DNA from: Lysinibacillus sphaericus OT4b.31
GTDB lineage: Bacteria; Bacillota; Bacilli; Bacillales_A; Planococcaceae
Assembly (NCBI RefSeq): GCF_000392615.1
Contig: NZ_KB933398.1
Coordinates: 3,817,751 to 3,881,750 of the forward strand
Reading direction: 5' to 3'
DNA: 64,000 nucleotides
A model generated the notes under the pieces. The model did no database searches and was not told where the DNA came from. It saw only the letters and a program-made list of their open reading frames with translations. Position 1 is the first letter of the stretch, and each line of letters opens with the position of its first letter. Positions 8,396-16,950 of the stretch are shown piece by piece. Made by a program: the position numbers and the translations under genes.

Positions 8396-9169
8396 TTAGA
8401 TTAATTGCAGTTTACGGAGTGCATACTCAATGCCATCCTCAGTGGATTTCTTCGTTACAAAGTCAGCACTACTTTTTAATCTTTCACTACCATTTGCCAT
8501 CGCAATACCATATCCAACTAGTTCTAACATATCCATATCATTGTCCCCATCACCAAAAGCAATGGCCTCGTGAGAGTTTAACTGGAAGTAATTTAACACA
8601 GCTTTAACAGCAATCGATTTTGAAACATCATCTTGCAAAACATTGACGATATTTGGATGCCATCTGTCAAATTTTAAATTAGGAAATTGTAGCTTGTACT
8701 GTTTCTCCATCAGTTCATTCACATATAAACACATTAAGTAGACCTCTTGATTCACAATATCTTCATTAATCATTGGATAATCAATTAAAGATAGTGTTTC
8801 TTTCATTGCATTTAAAGTTGTTGGATTATGTACACCGTTCATCGATAATTGTTCTGTAAAAAATGTAAGACTTTGCTTATTTTCATGTGCAAAATCTTTT
8901 ACTGTTCGCACAATCTCTTTCGCAAGAGGTATTTTATGAATTACTTGATCTTGGTGCTTAACATACGCACCGTTAGCTGTAATAAACGTATCGATACCTA
9001 AGGCTACTAATTCCTGACACATGGATAGCGGTCTGCCCGTAGCAGCTACTAGCCGAACCCCTTTGTTTTTTAATAACTGTAGAGCTGTCTTAGTACTTTT
9101 CACGATACTTCCATCCTCATAATTAATGAGCGTTCCATCTACATCAAAAAACACAATTTTACAATCCAT
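8396..9169 (-). CDS. Cof-type HAD-superfamily (IIB) phosphatase
   Basis: This 257-aa protein is a cytosolic haloacid-dehalogenase-type hydrolase of sugar phosphates or nucleotides such as FMN. Motif I is FFDVDGTL (nucleophile and acid Asp), motif II is AATGRP, motif III Lys lies around VSKSIAVKAVL, and motif IV is AFGDGDNDMDMLELVGYGIAMANG. The C2 cap sits between motifs II and III. It has AAGGAG before the ATG. Substrates of this class are broad, so no specific reaction is assigned. Confidence 0.93.
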   Translation of the reverse strand: MDCKIVFFDVDGTLINYEDGSIVKSTKTALQLLKNKGVRLVAATGRPLSMCQELVALGIDTFITANGAYVKHQDQVIHKIPLAKEIVRTVKDFAHENKQSLTFFTEQLSMNGVHNPTTLNAMKETLSLIDYPMINEDIVNQEVYLMCLYVNELMEKQYKLQFPNLKFDRWHPNIVNVLQDDVSKSIAVKAVLNYFQLNSHEAIAFGDGDNDMDMLELVGYGIAMANGSERLKSSADFVTKKSTEDGIEYALRKLQLI

Positions 9170-9580
9170 TATTAGTCTCCTTCCACAAAAACGAGTTGAA
9201 TTTATTATAAAATCTACAAGTAGTTAAATTAACCTACATCTAGCAAGAGTTGAACTCAAAAATATTTAGCTCCAAAGCACAAAAATATGCTTTCCAAATA
9301 AATGATCACGTTCGGTTTCACAAACTATCATAAACAATTTAACTTTATGTCAAATACATCGATAAATGCTATTACAAGTACACTTCAGAAAAAACTTAAC
9401 GTACATAAAAACAACATAAATATGAACGAATATTATTTTAATAATTCTAAAGGAGTATACCAATAAACATAGAATTGTTAAAATAAGAGTTAGTTAATTA
9501 AATATATTGAACGAGCATATACATTCTATAAATAGAACAAAAGAAATAATAATGAATTTGCTGCAAAGGAGTTGAATCAT
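9170..9580. other. AT-rich intergenic region
   Basis: About 400 bp between the divergent HAD and DUF2225 genes. It must hold both promoters. I saw no convincing operator, RNA element or gene, only the site AAAGGAG at 9565-9571. Confidence 0.5.
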
Positions 9581-10276
9581 ATGGCTTTTAACATTTACTA
9601 CTATGAAAGTAATGTAGAGTGTAAATTTTGCAAAAAACATTTTACTACCTATAAGGTACGTCCAAATCGCTATAAAATAGTTGAGGAACAAACAGACTTC
9701 ATGCCAATTTATGAAGGCTTGAATCCATTGTTTTATGAAGTAGCCGTTTGTCCACATTGTGGATATGCCTACCATAAGTCCATGACAAGAACTTATGGGC
9801 CTTTCATGCTGTTAATCGATGAATTGTACATTAAAGAGCTGCAAAAACCGATGAATATTTGTCAGGAACGATCTATAGATGACGCAATTGTAAGCTATAA
9901 ATTAGCATACCTCGTATCGAGGGCATCGATGGAAGAGCCTCTTTTAATGGCAAATTTCGCGTTAAAAATAGCTTGGCTTTACCGATTAAAAAATGAACAT
10001 GAATCTGAAATACACTATCTCTTTGCCGCTAGAGATTTTTACAGTAAATCTTTTGCTTCCAACCAAGAGGGTGAGGAACGTATTCAATTCTTACATGCAG
10101 AACTAAGCCTACGAATTGGTGATATGGCTGAAGCAAAAAAAGGATTCTCTCGCTTAATTTCAGACCGCAGTATATCCAACAAATATAGAAAATTTGCTCG
10201 TAATCGTTGGGAAAATTATAAATATGATGAACAAACAATCCACGTAAATGAAAATATAGGGGAAATCATCAATTGA
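9581..10276 (+). CDS. DUF2225 protein with N-terminal zinc-binding cysteines
   Basis: This 231-aa protein belongs to the uncharacterised DUF2225 family. Two Cys pairs (VECKFCKKHF near residue 12 and VAVCPHCGYAY near residue 55) should bind zinc. The rest is helical and TPR-like (FALKIAWLYRLKNEHE, then LRIGDMAEAKKGFSRLI). A TTG at 9572 is in frame but abuts the AAAGGAG, so the ATG at 9581 is the better start. The next gene, another zinc-ribbon protein, follows after 21 nt, so they form an operon. Function is unknown. Confidence 0.85.
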   Translation: MAFNIYYYESNVECKFCKKHFTTYKVRPNRYKIVEEQTDFMPIYEGLNPLFYEVAVCPHCGYAYHKSMTRTYGPFMLLIDELYIKELQKPMNICQERSIDDAIVSYKLAYLVSRASMEEPLLMANFALKIAWLYRLKNEHESEIHYLFAARDFYSKSFASNQEGEERIQFLHAELSLRIGDMAEAKKGFSRLISDRSISNKYRKFARNRWENYKYDEQTIHVNENIGEIIN

Positions 10277-10297
10277 TGTAATCGAGGAGGGAACAGA

Positions 10298-10651
10298 ATG
10301 CAGCTGTTTGGCAAAAAAATTGATGCGAGAGAAGAAGATATTTTTTCAGAATTACATCATTTTTTACTAAGAAAAAATCATCGCACTTTAACGAACGATG
10401 AAGTTGTTGAATTAACAGGCGTGTCATGCGACTTACTTTATAAATGGGTTAAAGCAGGAAAATTAAAAAAGACAATCTTCCCCAACCTCGGCGCACCTTG
10501 CGAACGTTGCGGGAAAATTACACAAGCAAAAATCTGTGTTAGCTGTTCATCATCCATCGTTAGTACGTTAAATCAAGAGAAAAAAGATCAAGCATGGTTT
10601 AATCAAATGCAGCGCAATACTCCGCGAGCAAGCGCATACCACTACAAATAA
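10298..10651 (+). CDS. YvyF-like zinc-ribbon protein (flagellar-operon protein family)
   Basis: This 117-aa protein has a small helix-turn-helix-like segment (LTNDEVVELTGVSCDLLYKWVKAGKL) followed by a four-Cys zinc ribbon (CERCGKITQAKICVSC). This order, including PNLGAPCERCG, resembles YvyF proteins found in Bacillus flagellar operons, but no flagellar gene is nearby. It is cotranscribed with the DUF2225 gene. A role in motility regulation is only suggested by family resemblance. Confidence 0.7.
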   Translation: MQLFGKKIDAREEDIFSELHHFLLRKNHRTLTNDEVVELTGVSCDLLYKWVKAGKLKKTIFPNLGAPCERCGKITQAKICVSCSSSIVSTLNQEKKDQAWFNQMQRNTPRASAYHYK

Positions 10652-10662
10652 GACAACAGAAC

Positions 10663-10717
10663 ACACCTTCCGAAATGTGTATAGATTTTTCATGTACGCA
10701 TCTCAAGGTGTTTTTTT
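10663..10717 (+). terminator. Intrinsic terminator after the zinc-ribbon operon
   Basis: ACACCTT and AAGGTGT enclose a partly paired interior, followed by a run of seven T. Confidence 0.6.
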
Positions 10718-10853
10718 GTCCGCTCCGTCATCTTACATATAAATCGACACTAAGAAGAATCCGGAATTTAAACTAAATTTAAACAAGTCAAACCAGAATT
10801 TTAAACTTTACTCATTATAATTGGATTCAACAAGAGAAAGGGGCCGATGAATT

Positions 10854-12296
10854 TTGATGAAGCCATATAAGCAAAAAAGAAATAAACAAATGGTGTTGCT
10901 TTCATTAAGTGTAGCCTTTACTAGTTTACTAAGCTTCGCCAATGTAACCAATGCCTCAGCGGCTGTCCCTGCTATTACAGAGCAAACGGCAGTGGAAAAT
11001 AATCATTTAGATGTTAAACAAGCTCGCACATCAAATGAAACACTACAAGAATGGAAAAGTTGGGTGAACGACCATGCCTATAGTTTAACGTCCATTCAAC
11101 CAGAAAAACTAGAAAAACAGCAGATTCCATCTAATCACTTTGATGATTTAGATATGTTAAAGCCATTATTACATGATAAACGCATTGTCTTTTTAGGTGA
11201 AAGCTCCCATGGAGTGGCTGAATTTAACCTTGCCAAAACGCGTATCATCCAATTTTTACATCAAGAAATGGGTTACAACGTTCTTGCATTTGAAAGTGGT
11301 ATGGGCAATGTAATGAATGCCCAAGGACAAATTGACAAGCAAGCCGCACAACAAACGATGAAGGATGCTATTTTTGGCGTTTGGTGGACAAAGGAAACAC
11401 TACCGTTGTTTGACTATGCTAAGAAAACTCAACAAACAGATAAGCCACTCGTTTTGGCAGGATTTGATATTCAGCAACAAGGTGCATTTACAAACGGTGA
11501 CTGGTTAAAAAATAGTGAACTAGCTAAACAGTTCAGTGACGTAGAAGAGCAGTTAGCGGAATGGAGCGCTAGCAAGGATTTACAAGGTTATAAAAAAGCA
11601 AAGCCAAGTATCATCGATGTATATACGCAGGTAAAATCACAGGTGAAGCCCAAGGAAGCAGAATTAAAGTTAGCTTATCCGAATGAACCACATATTGTAA
11701 AACTTATGGAAAGAACTTTAACTGATCGTATTCGTTTAGCAAACGAATATGTGGAATTAACGATTCAATCAAATATTGAAATCGAGCAAAATAACCCTGA
11801 GTCATTTTTTAAAACGATGGAATGGCGAGATCAAGCCATGCTAGAAAACTTGCTTTGGTTATCAACAGAAATTTACCCGACAGAGAAATTTATTGTTTGG
11901 GCTCATAATGACCATATTCGTAAAGTCCAATCTGAAGTTATGGGTTCTCCTTATCCGGTAAAATTAATGGGGGAACTTCTACCAGATATCTATAAAAAAT
12001 ATAGCTATGTACTTGGTCTATATATGGCTGGAGGAGAAACGGCAAACAATATGCGTGAACCTATGAAAGTCTTGCCCCTAGCAAAAGGATCGGTCGAAGA
12101 TATTCTTTCATCGACAAATAAACCTTACACCTTCATAGACTTACGCAATCGTCAAAATGAACGAGGAAATTCGTGGATGTTTGAACCACGTTTAGCATAT
12201 AGTTGGGGAATTATGCAGGAAAGTCTTGTTCCACGCGATCAATATGATGGACTTCTTCTGATTGACAAGGTAAGTATGCCGAATTATATAAAGTAG
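10854..12296 (+). CDS. Secreted erythromycin-esterase-family protein
   Basis: This 480-aa protein starts with a Sec signal peptide: basic MMKPYKQKRNKQ, a hydrophobic core to about residue 28, and a likely cleavage after NASA at about 35-37. The mature part carries the erythromycin-esterase fold with VFLGESSHGVAEFN, RIIQFLHQEMGYNVLAFESG and IVWAHNDHIRK, whose His and Glu residues form the family active site. Many chromosomal members do not inactivate macrolides, so resistance should not be assumed. The start is TTG 10854 or ATG 10857, behind AAAGGGG. Confidence 0.88.
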   Translation: MMKPYKQKRNKQMVLLSLSVAFTSLLSFANVTNASAAVPAITEQTAVENNHLDVKQARTSNETLQEWKSWVNDHAYSLTSIQPEKLEKQQIPSNHFDDLDMLKPLLHDKRIVFLGESSHGVAEFNLAKTRIIQFLHQEMGYNVLAFESGMGNVMNAQGQIDKQAAQQTMKDAIFGVWWTKETLPLFDYAKKTQQTDKPLVLAGFDIQQQGAFTNGDWLKNSELAKQFSDVEEQLAEWSASKDLQGYKKAKPSIIDVYTQVKSQVKPKEAELKLAYPNEPHIVKLMERTLTDRIRLANEYVELTIQSNIEIEQNNPESFFKTMEWRDQAMLENLLWLSTEIYPTEKFIVWAHNDHIRKVQSEVMGSPYPVKLMGELLPDIYKKYSYVLGLYMAGGETANNMREPMKVLPLAKGSVEDILSSTNKPYTFIDLRNRQNERGNSWMFEPRLAYSWGIMQESLVPRDQYDGLLLIDKVSMPNYIK

Positions 12297-12332
12297 AAGA
12301 ATTTGAGCATTGTATCGGTTCGCTTTGCTATT

Positions 12333-12416
12333 TTATCCGTCACTTTGACCATCTTATCCGTCACTTTCACTTTTTTATCCGTCAGTTCGACCATTTTATC
12401 CGTCTCTCCATCTATC
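12333..12416. repeat. Four-copy 21-bp tandem repeat (core TTATCCGTC)
   Basis: The core TTATCCGTC starts at 12333, 12354, 12375 and 12396, exactly 21 bp apart. Copies 1 and 3 also share a GACCAT-type end; copy 4 is the most diverged. The array lies between convergent genes. The period is two helical turns and also seven codons, and the reverse strand is open across it with a TDK-containing heptad. Confidence 0.85.
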
Positions 12417-12423
12417 TATTGAA

Positions 12424-12460
12424 AAAAGCAGGCTAAGGAAAAGATCCTTGGCCTGCTTTT
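12424..12460. terminator. Bidirectional terminator between convergent genes
   Basis: AAAAGCAGGC pairs with GCCTGCTTTT, with further pairing inside. It has A and T runs on both sides, so it can serve both the esterase gene and the DUF4272 gene. Confidence 0.85.
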
Positions 12461-12472
12461 CGTTATCATCTT

Positions 12473-13648
12473 CTAGGTATCCATCGAAATATTATCCCAG
12501 CCTTCATTACGATGACCCACCATCCAGAATAATCCCCTGCGTCTTTCTGTGACAATGCTTTCGTTCATGCCGGCAGGACATTCTTGCCCTTTTATTCGAC
12601 TATCTACGCATGCCCAGTGCAGTCTATAAATTTTATCGGCCTCATCCAGTATTTCTTCTGTGCTACGCATCGTAGTATTGAGGTAGAACTGTTCAAATGT
12701 TTCGTGGTTAGAAACAACTTTAATTGCATAAGCACAGTCGCATACATCATCAGGAAATTCCAGCGTATCTACAAGACCTAGGGCCCAAACAAGTACCCAG
12801 TATGCTTCATATTGCCAAGAAATATTGACCGCCTCTTGCCTACTTGGTTCTTCAGCCTGTAGAAAATTGCTTTCATTATCAGTTAAGAATTCTCTCACGT
12901 CATACCTTTGCAGCATATTAACGAAAAAATCTTTGGATTCTTGGATGTTGTCACCTTGCGCTACATCACAAGCGTATTGAATGACAATTAACAAAGCGAC
13001 AGCTCTCCTGGCTATATCTTCATGCGTTTTAAACTGACATTGCTCTATAGGCGCGAGCTGAGGTAAGGAATGATTAAAGGATATCCCATTTTCATTTAAA
13101 TAAGCCTCTGTCTTGTTCTTTCTTAGTTCCCCCTCATCAGATGGTACCTCATGCCCCATTACCTTTTTTGTACAACCATGTGGTCTGAAATTAGCAGACC
13201 CAGATTCCCCATTTGGATACACAATAACAATCCCTTCTTGATCTAATAAAGTACCATCTGGTAAAAAGCCAATTCCTCCCATTTTCGATAGCAGCCTCGT
13301 AAATCGCTGCATCTGTTCCTCATTCATATCTTTGTCCATTTCGATGGCAACCACCGTATTTAAAACGGATATTTGTGTTAATACCAATCCCTTGAGGTTC
13401 TCATCCTCAAAAGGAATGTCATTATAATATCCCATCATTCCAGGTATATTTTTATCGAAGTAACTTGGATCCGTATCTTCAGAAATGACCCTTATCGTAA
13501 ATATAGTTTTTTTAAACAACGATTTAGTTTTGATAAAATATACATTGTCCTCTCTCTTCATTTCAAAACCTTTAGCAAAAACAGTTGAAATATTAAATTC
13601 AATATCATCAATGTCATTCTTGGACGCAAATATAGTGAAATGCCTCAA
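12473..13648 (-). CDS. DUF4272 protein
   Basis: This 391-aa protein has a C-terminal DUF4272 domain: DEADKIYRLHWACVDSRIKG, then ERRRGLFWMVGHRNEGWDNI and a closing DT. The middle includes a helical part with AYWVLVWALGLVDTLEFPDD. Function is unknown; DUF4272 genes often neighbour immunity-type proteins. An ATG at 13654 is only 2 nt from AAGGAG, so the TTG at 13648 is preferred. It follows the SMI1/KNR4 gene on the same strand after 43 nt, so they probably form an operon. Confidence 0.88.
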   Translation of the reverse strand: MRHFTIFASKNDIDDIEFNISTVFAKGFEMKREDNVYFIKTKSLFKKTIFTIRVISEDTDPSYFDKNIPGMMGYYNDIPFEDENLKGLVLTQISVLNTVVAIEMDKDMNEEQMQRFTRLLSKMGGIGFLPDGTLLDQEGIVIVYPNGESGSANFRPHGCTKKVMGHEVPSDEGELRKNKTEAYLNENGISFNHSLPQLAPIEQCQFKTHEDIARRAVALLIVIQYACDVAQGDNIQESKDFFVNMLQRYDVREFLTDNESNFLQAEEPSRQEAVNISWQYEAYWVLVWALGLVDTLEFPDDVCDCAYAIKVVSNHETFEQFYLNTTMRSTEEILDEADKIYRLHWACVDSRIKGQECPAGMNESIVTERRRGLFWMVGHRNEGWDNISMDT

Positions 13649-13691
13649 TATCATCTCTCCTTAGCACACAAAAGATTTCATTACCCGAAAT

Positions 13692-14972
13692 TTACCAACT
13701 ATTCAATGCATTGAGAGCTTGGTCAAATAGTTGTTTATTTTTGCGTAATAGCTCATTTTCTTTCCACGCAGTAAGTAATTGTCGCCATTTTTCCTTATCC
13801 ACTCGTGTTGTAGGAGAAATTTGCCGGTGCATCATTTGACAGACTGCGCGTATCGCTGTTTGTCGCTCTGCCTCACTTCCATTTAGCCATGCAAATAATG
13901 CCTCCGCGCTTGGCTGTGATTCAACTAGAAGTTCTTCCCAACCGTCAATAGGGAAAGTTACATACGGCCTCATCCAGGATATAATCTCGGGATTATGAAA
14001 ATGGCATAGTCGACGTAAAGCTATGTATGAATTTACCGGATTTTCCTCTATATCCTGAATAACGAGCAGTAGCCCTTCATCTGCTGGCAGGCAATGAGCT
14101 GTTAAATAATCACGAATCGCACCAACTACAGCCGTCTGGCTATCCCATAGCGACCTTACCCAATCTGCCGCTTCTGCTGCACATACCTGTACCAACACTT
14201 CACTCCATGCTTGCATATGAATTGATTTCGATGAATCTACTATATTAGATTGAACCGCATGATACACCTTAGTTGAATCAAAATTTGCAAATACCTCCTG
14301 AACTTTTGAGTCCTCCGCTCCGTGCATCGATACATAAATAAGAAACGATTCCAAGTTAATCATTGCTTGCTCCAAAGTTAGCGTCAAATATTGTTCAAGC
14401 CAATCCGTCCATATTTGCGAGCTAGAACGACTCAAATCCAAACCGTCCTCTCCGCAAAACTGACGATGCTGACCGCAATCTGCACCTATGCACCCAAGAG
14501 CTGTAACTCTCTCTATATAGGCATTGAAGCTTGGTGCAAGTAAGTCGAACTCACCATCCTCATGCCCCCAATACAAAACAGACCCGTCTTCAATCCTAAT
14601 AAGCAGCGCGTCCCCGTTGCCAGCAGTATAGAACTGTAAATAATGATGTTCATCTGAAAAATCATCATCGCTGCCGAAATAAGGAAAATCAAGTCCTTCC
14701 AAGCTCCATCCAAAATCACCAGAGGGCATATCTTCAAGATTACTAGGAACCAACGCCTCATTTGGCAGCGACCAATACACTCCCACCTGTCGAGCCCCCG
14801 TTAGTAGCAAGTTCCGGAACTCAGATGGAATTCGAACACCAATTCTTTCTTCGACCTTTATCAGCTCTTCCTCGTTAGCTGCTGGCTGTATCTCAAGCGG
14901 ATGCACCACTGCACCCTGCTGTTCAAGCTGTTTTAGCAGCGTTTCCCATCGCTCTACCCAAGTTTGCAACAC
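13692..14972 (-). CDS. SMI1/KNR4 (SUKH) family protein
   Basis: This protein of about 426 aa starts with an SMI1/KNR4 domain: IKVEERIGVRIPSEFRNLLL-like helix, then GDALLIRIEDGSVLYWGHEDGEF and SFNAYIERV. SUKH proteins commonly serve as immunity proteins against polymorphic toxins, though many are housekeeping. The rest (about 175-426) is helical and unassigned. GGAGG precedes a GTG at 14972 and a TTG at 14969; the longer frame to 14990 lacks a proper site. No toxin gene is nearby. Confidence 0.85.
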   Translation of the reverse strand: MLQTWVERWETLLKQLEQQGAVVHPLEIQPAANEEELIKVEERIGVRIPSEFRNLLLTGARQVGVYWSLPNEALVPSNLEDMPSGDFGWSLEGLDFPYFGSDDDFSDEHHYLQFYTAGNGDALLIRIEDGSVLYWGHEDGEFDLLAPSFNAYIERVTALGCIGADCGQHRQFCGEDGLDLSRSSSQIWTDWLEQYLTLTLEQAMINLESFLIYVSMHGAEDSKVQEVFANFDSTKVYHAVQSNIVDSSKSIHMQAWSEVLVQVCAAEAADWVRSLWDSQTAVVGAIRDYLTAHCLPADEGLLLVIQDIEENPVNSYIALRRLCHFHNPEIISWMRPYVTFPIDGWEELLVESQPSAEALFAWLNGSEAERQTAIRAVCQMMHRQISPTTRVDKEKWRQLLTAWKENELLRKNKQLFDQALNALNSW

Positions 14973-14999
14973 TTTCCCCTCCGTCCTCAAGAAAAATAT

Positions 15000-15413
15000 T
15001 CCATCAAATAAACCGTCTGCTACGCAGTTTCAGTAGTGCAAATACCGTGCCACCCTCTTCTCTAATCAAAGACTGTTCCAACATGTTTATTAAATATACT
15101 TCGCTTTTTTATCGTCAGAAACACTTTGACTTATTAGGTGAAACTCCTTTTATTTTGCAATTCTAAAATTACACCTTTATATATGATTTACATTTTATTT
15201 GTATGACATTCAAAATTAAATAGTCAGACCACATGTCCGATGCATGCAATCGTCCCATTCATTACTTACATTAAACAAAAAAAGACAGTTGATGATTATT
15301 GGTTCAGAAAAGCACCAAATGTATCACTAGGAGGGCACCTTATGCTTGACCGTTGCAATCAATAAATAAAGGAGACGATAGTCAAATCGTCCCCCTCATT
15401 CCTATTTTATGCG
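15000..15413. other. Intergenic region with a seven-codon ORF and a hairpin
   Basis: The region is AT-rich without an intact gene. At 15342-15365 a 7-codon frame (MLDRCNQ) follows a good AGGAGGG site. At 15371-15394 GGAGACGAT pairs with ATCGTCCCC, probably terminating the PfpI gene from the other strand. Confidence 0.45.
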
Positions 15414-16070
15414 CTATAAATGTGGCTCTTGTTTCGCAAGTTCTTCAAGCATCATTTTTAATTGCCCTACCATAGGAGCCGGTGCTTTCTTTGGCGAACC
15501 CACATCAAACGGAGGCATAGGATCGTATTCTAATAACAATTGGACTGATTTACTAATATCTTCTCCACATTCCCACGCTACTAGCTGAAGAGCCATGTCG
15601 ATACCAGAAGAGACACCAGCTGCCGTAACGATTTTGCCTTGGCGAACTACCCTTTCTTCAGTTGGCATGGTACCAAGAGAGCTTAGAATGTCGAAGGAGC
15701 CCCAATGACTGGTTGCCTTCGCTCCTTTTAGCAAACCTGCGGCACTCAAAATTAGAGAACCATTACACACGGAAGTCGTCCACTTAGTCGTTTCATGAAT
15801 TTGCTGAATCCACTGCAATGTTTCTTCGTCATTCATTGGCCCTTTAAAATTAGGTGGACGACAACCAGGAACGACCAGAATATCGGCTGATGGTACTTCA
15901 GAAAAACTTAAATCTGCATGTAAGTATCCCATTTTAGAATCTAATTTTATTAAACCTTTATTTTTAGCGACAAACTCTACTTGCATGCCCTCTACTGTTG
16001 CGAATACTTCATACGGACCAATTGCATCTAACGCTGTGATTCCATCGTAAAGCATAATTACGACCTTCAT
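15414..16070 (-). CDS. DJ-1/PfpI-family protein (isonitrile-hydratase/AraC-partner type)
   Basis: This 218-aa protein has the class I glutamine-amidotransferase-like fold. It starts MKVVIMLYDGITALDAIGPYE, has VVPGC in the middle, and a nucleophile elbow at TSVCNGSLIL with the conserved Cys. The later TAAGVSSGIDMALQL segment is characteristic of ThiJ/PfpI proteins related to isonitrile hydratase. The substrate is unknown. An ATG at 16094 is in frame, but AAAGGAGAGG lies between it and the ATG at 16070, which is the real start. Its promoter carries a TetR-type operator and the TetR gene lies just upstream. Confidence 0.88.
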   Translation of the reverse strand: MKVVIMLYDGITALDAIGPYEVFATVEGMQVEFVAKNKGLIKLDSKMGYLHADLSFSEVPSADILVVPGCRPPNFKGPMNDEETLQWIQQIHETTKWTTSVCNGSLILSAAGLLKGAKATSHWGSFDILSSLGTMPTEERVVRQGKIVTAAGVSSGIDMALQLVAWECGEDISKSVQLLLEYDPMPPFDVGSPKKAPAPMVGQLKMMLEELAKQEPHL

Positions 16071-16133
16071 ATTAACCTCTCCTTTTAACTTCATTATTTA
16101 TAAAGAATGAAAGATTCACCTCTTATACAAATC

Positions 16134-16152
16134 GGACCGGACGGTTCGGTCC
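16134..16152. promoter_or_regulatory. TetR-type operator in the PfpI promoter
   Basis: GGACCGGACGGTTCGGTCC is a near-perfect palindrome of the GACCG/CGGTC type used by many TetR regulators. On the minus strand it lies just downstream of a TTGTAT/TACTAT promoter with a 17-bp spacer, where a bound repressor would block transcription. Confidence 0.8.
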
Positions 16153-16199
16153 TTAAATAGCATTATATAGTATAACCCCACATATTTCTATACAAAAAA

Positions 16200-16226
16200 A
16201 GAACCATGAATATTAACTATGGTTCT
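16200..16226 (-). terminator. Terminator of the TetR gene
   Basis: AGAACCAT pairs with ATGGTTCT. On the minus strand a run of T follows immediately and merges with the -35 of the PfpI promoter, so the two genes are separately transcribed. Confidence 0.8.
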
Positions 16227-16815
16227 TTTCTGTATAATGCTGTAATAGTATTTTTACTTGGTCCACACTATGGTGCATATGTTCATTATTTAAAGATAAT
16301 CGGCTTGCCATCACTGCACCCTCTATAGTCGAAAACAAAAAGGATGCTAAAGAATACGAATCCATCTCTTGCCGAAATTCCTTAGTATGAATTCCCTCAT
16401 CAATTATGCCTTGTATAAAAAACACAGTTCGATTGTAGGCTTCTGAGGCTTTCTCATGAAGCTCCGGAAATCCAAAATCTGATTCGATAGCCGTATTAAG
16501 TAGTGGGCAACCTCCTTCGATTGGTGGGTTATTAACAGCATCTTGGTAGATATGAAACATCGCTATTAATTTATCGGTCGCAGTAACTATAAATTTCGTG
16601 GCTTCAAAATAATACTGCCAAATAATACTGCCCGCATATTCAAATGAAGCAATTGCAATATCATTCTTGTTTTCAAACCTTCTATATATAGCACCTTTAG
16701 GAAGTCCAGTGGCAGTCATAATATCTTGTATAGAAGTTTGACTATAACCCTTTTTATTAAATAAAGCTAAGGAAGTTTGAATAATAAGATCGCGTGTTTC
16801 ATCTACCTTATTCAT
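16213..16815 (-). CDS. TetR/AcrR-family regulator
   Basis: This 200-aa repressor has an N-terminal helix-turn-helix: ALFNKKGYSQTSIQDIMTATGLPKGAIYRRFENKNDI. The C-terminal ligand domain includes GGCPLLNTAIES, a Cys-containing motif common in TetR proteins of the YxaF/LmrA type. It lies immediately upstream of the PfpI gene, whose promoter has a TetR-like palindrome, so that gene is the likely target. The inducer is unknown. Confidence 0.92.
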   Translation of the reverse strand: MNKVDETRDLIIQTSLALFNKKGYSQTSIQDIMTATGLPKGAIYRRFENKNDIAIASFEYAGSIIWQYYFEATKFIVTATDKLIAMFHIYQDAVNNPPIEGGCPLLNTAIESDFGFPELHEKASEAYNRTVFFIQGIIDEGIHTKEFRQEMDSYSLASFLFSTIEGAVMASRLSLNNEHMHHSVDQVKILLQHYTEKNHS

Positions 16816-16896
16816 TTATATTCTCCTCCCCATGTAATGTAACAACTATTATAGCTAATAATGCAAAAACTTTAAATTAGTAACGATCTTTTTCTA

Positions 16897-16933
16897 GCGC
16901 TTTTACCATATAGTCTCCTCCATGGTAAAGCGC
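16897..16933. other. Long hairpin upstream of the hydrolase pseudogene
   Basis: GCGCTTTTACCAT pairs with ATGGTAAAGCGC with one bulged T, around a 12-nt loop. It lies between the divergent TetR gene and the pseudogene. It may be a terminator remnant or an operator. Confidence 0.5.
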
Positions 16934-16950
16934 AAAGAATTTGTAGTCAA

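Noticed and set aside
10854..12296. Macrolide-resistance call for the erythromycin-esterase-like protein
   Set aside because: Chromosomal members of this family are widespread and most have not been shown to hydrolyse macrolides, so only the family is named.
12312..12400. Reverse-strand micro-ORF with TDK heptads across the 21-bp repeat
   Set aside because: The heptads follow from the 21-bp period, there is no ribosome-binding site, and the terminator hairpin lies immediately upstream of it. Kept only as a remark on the repeat.
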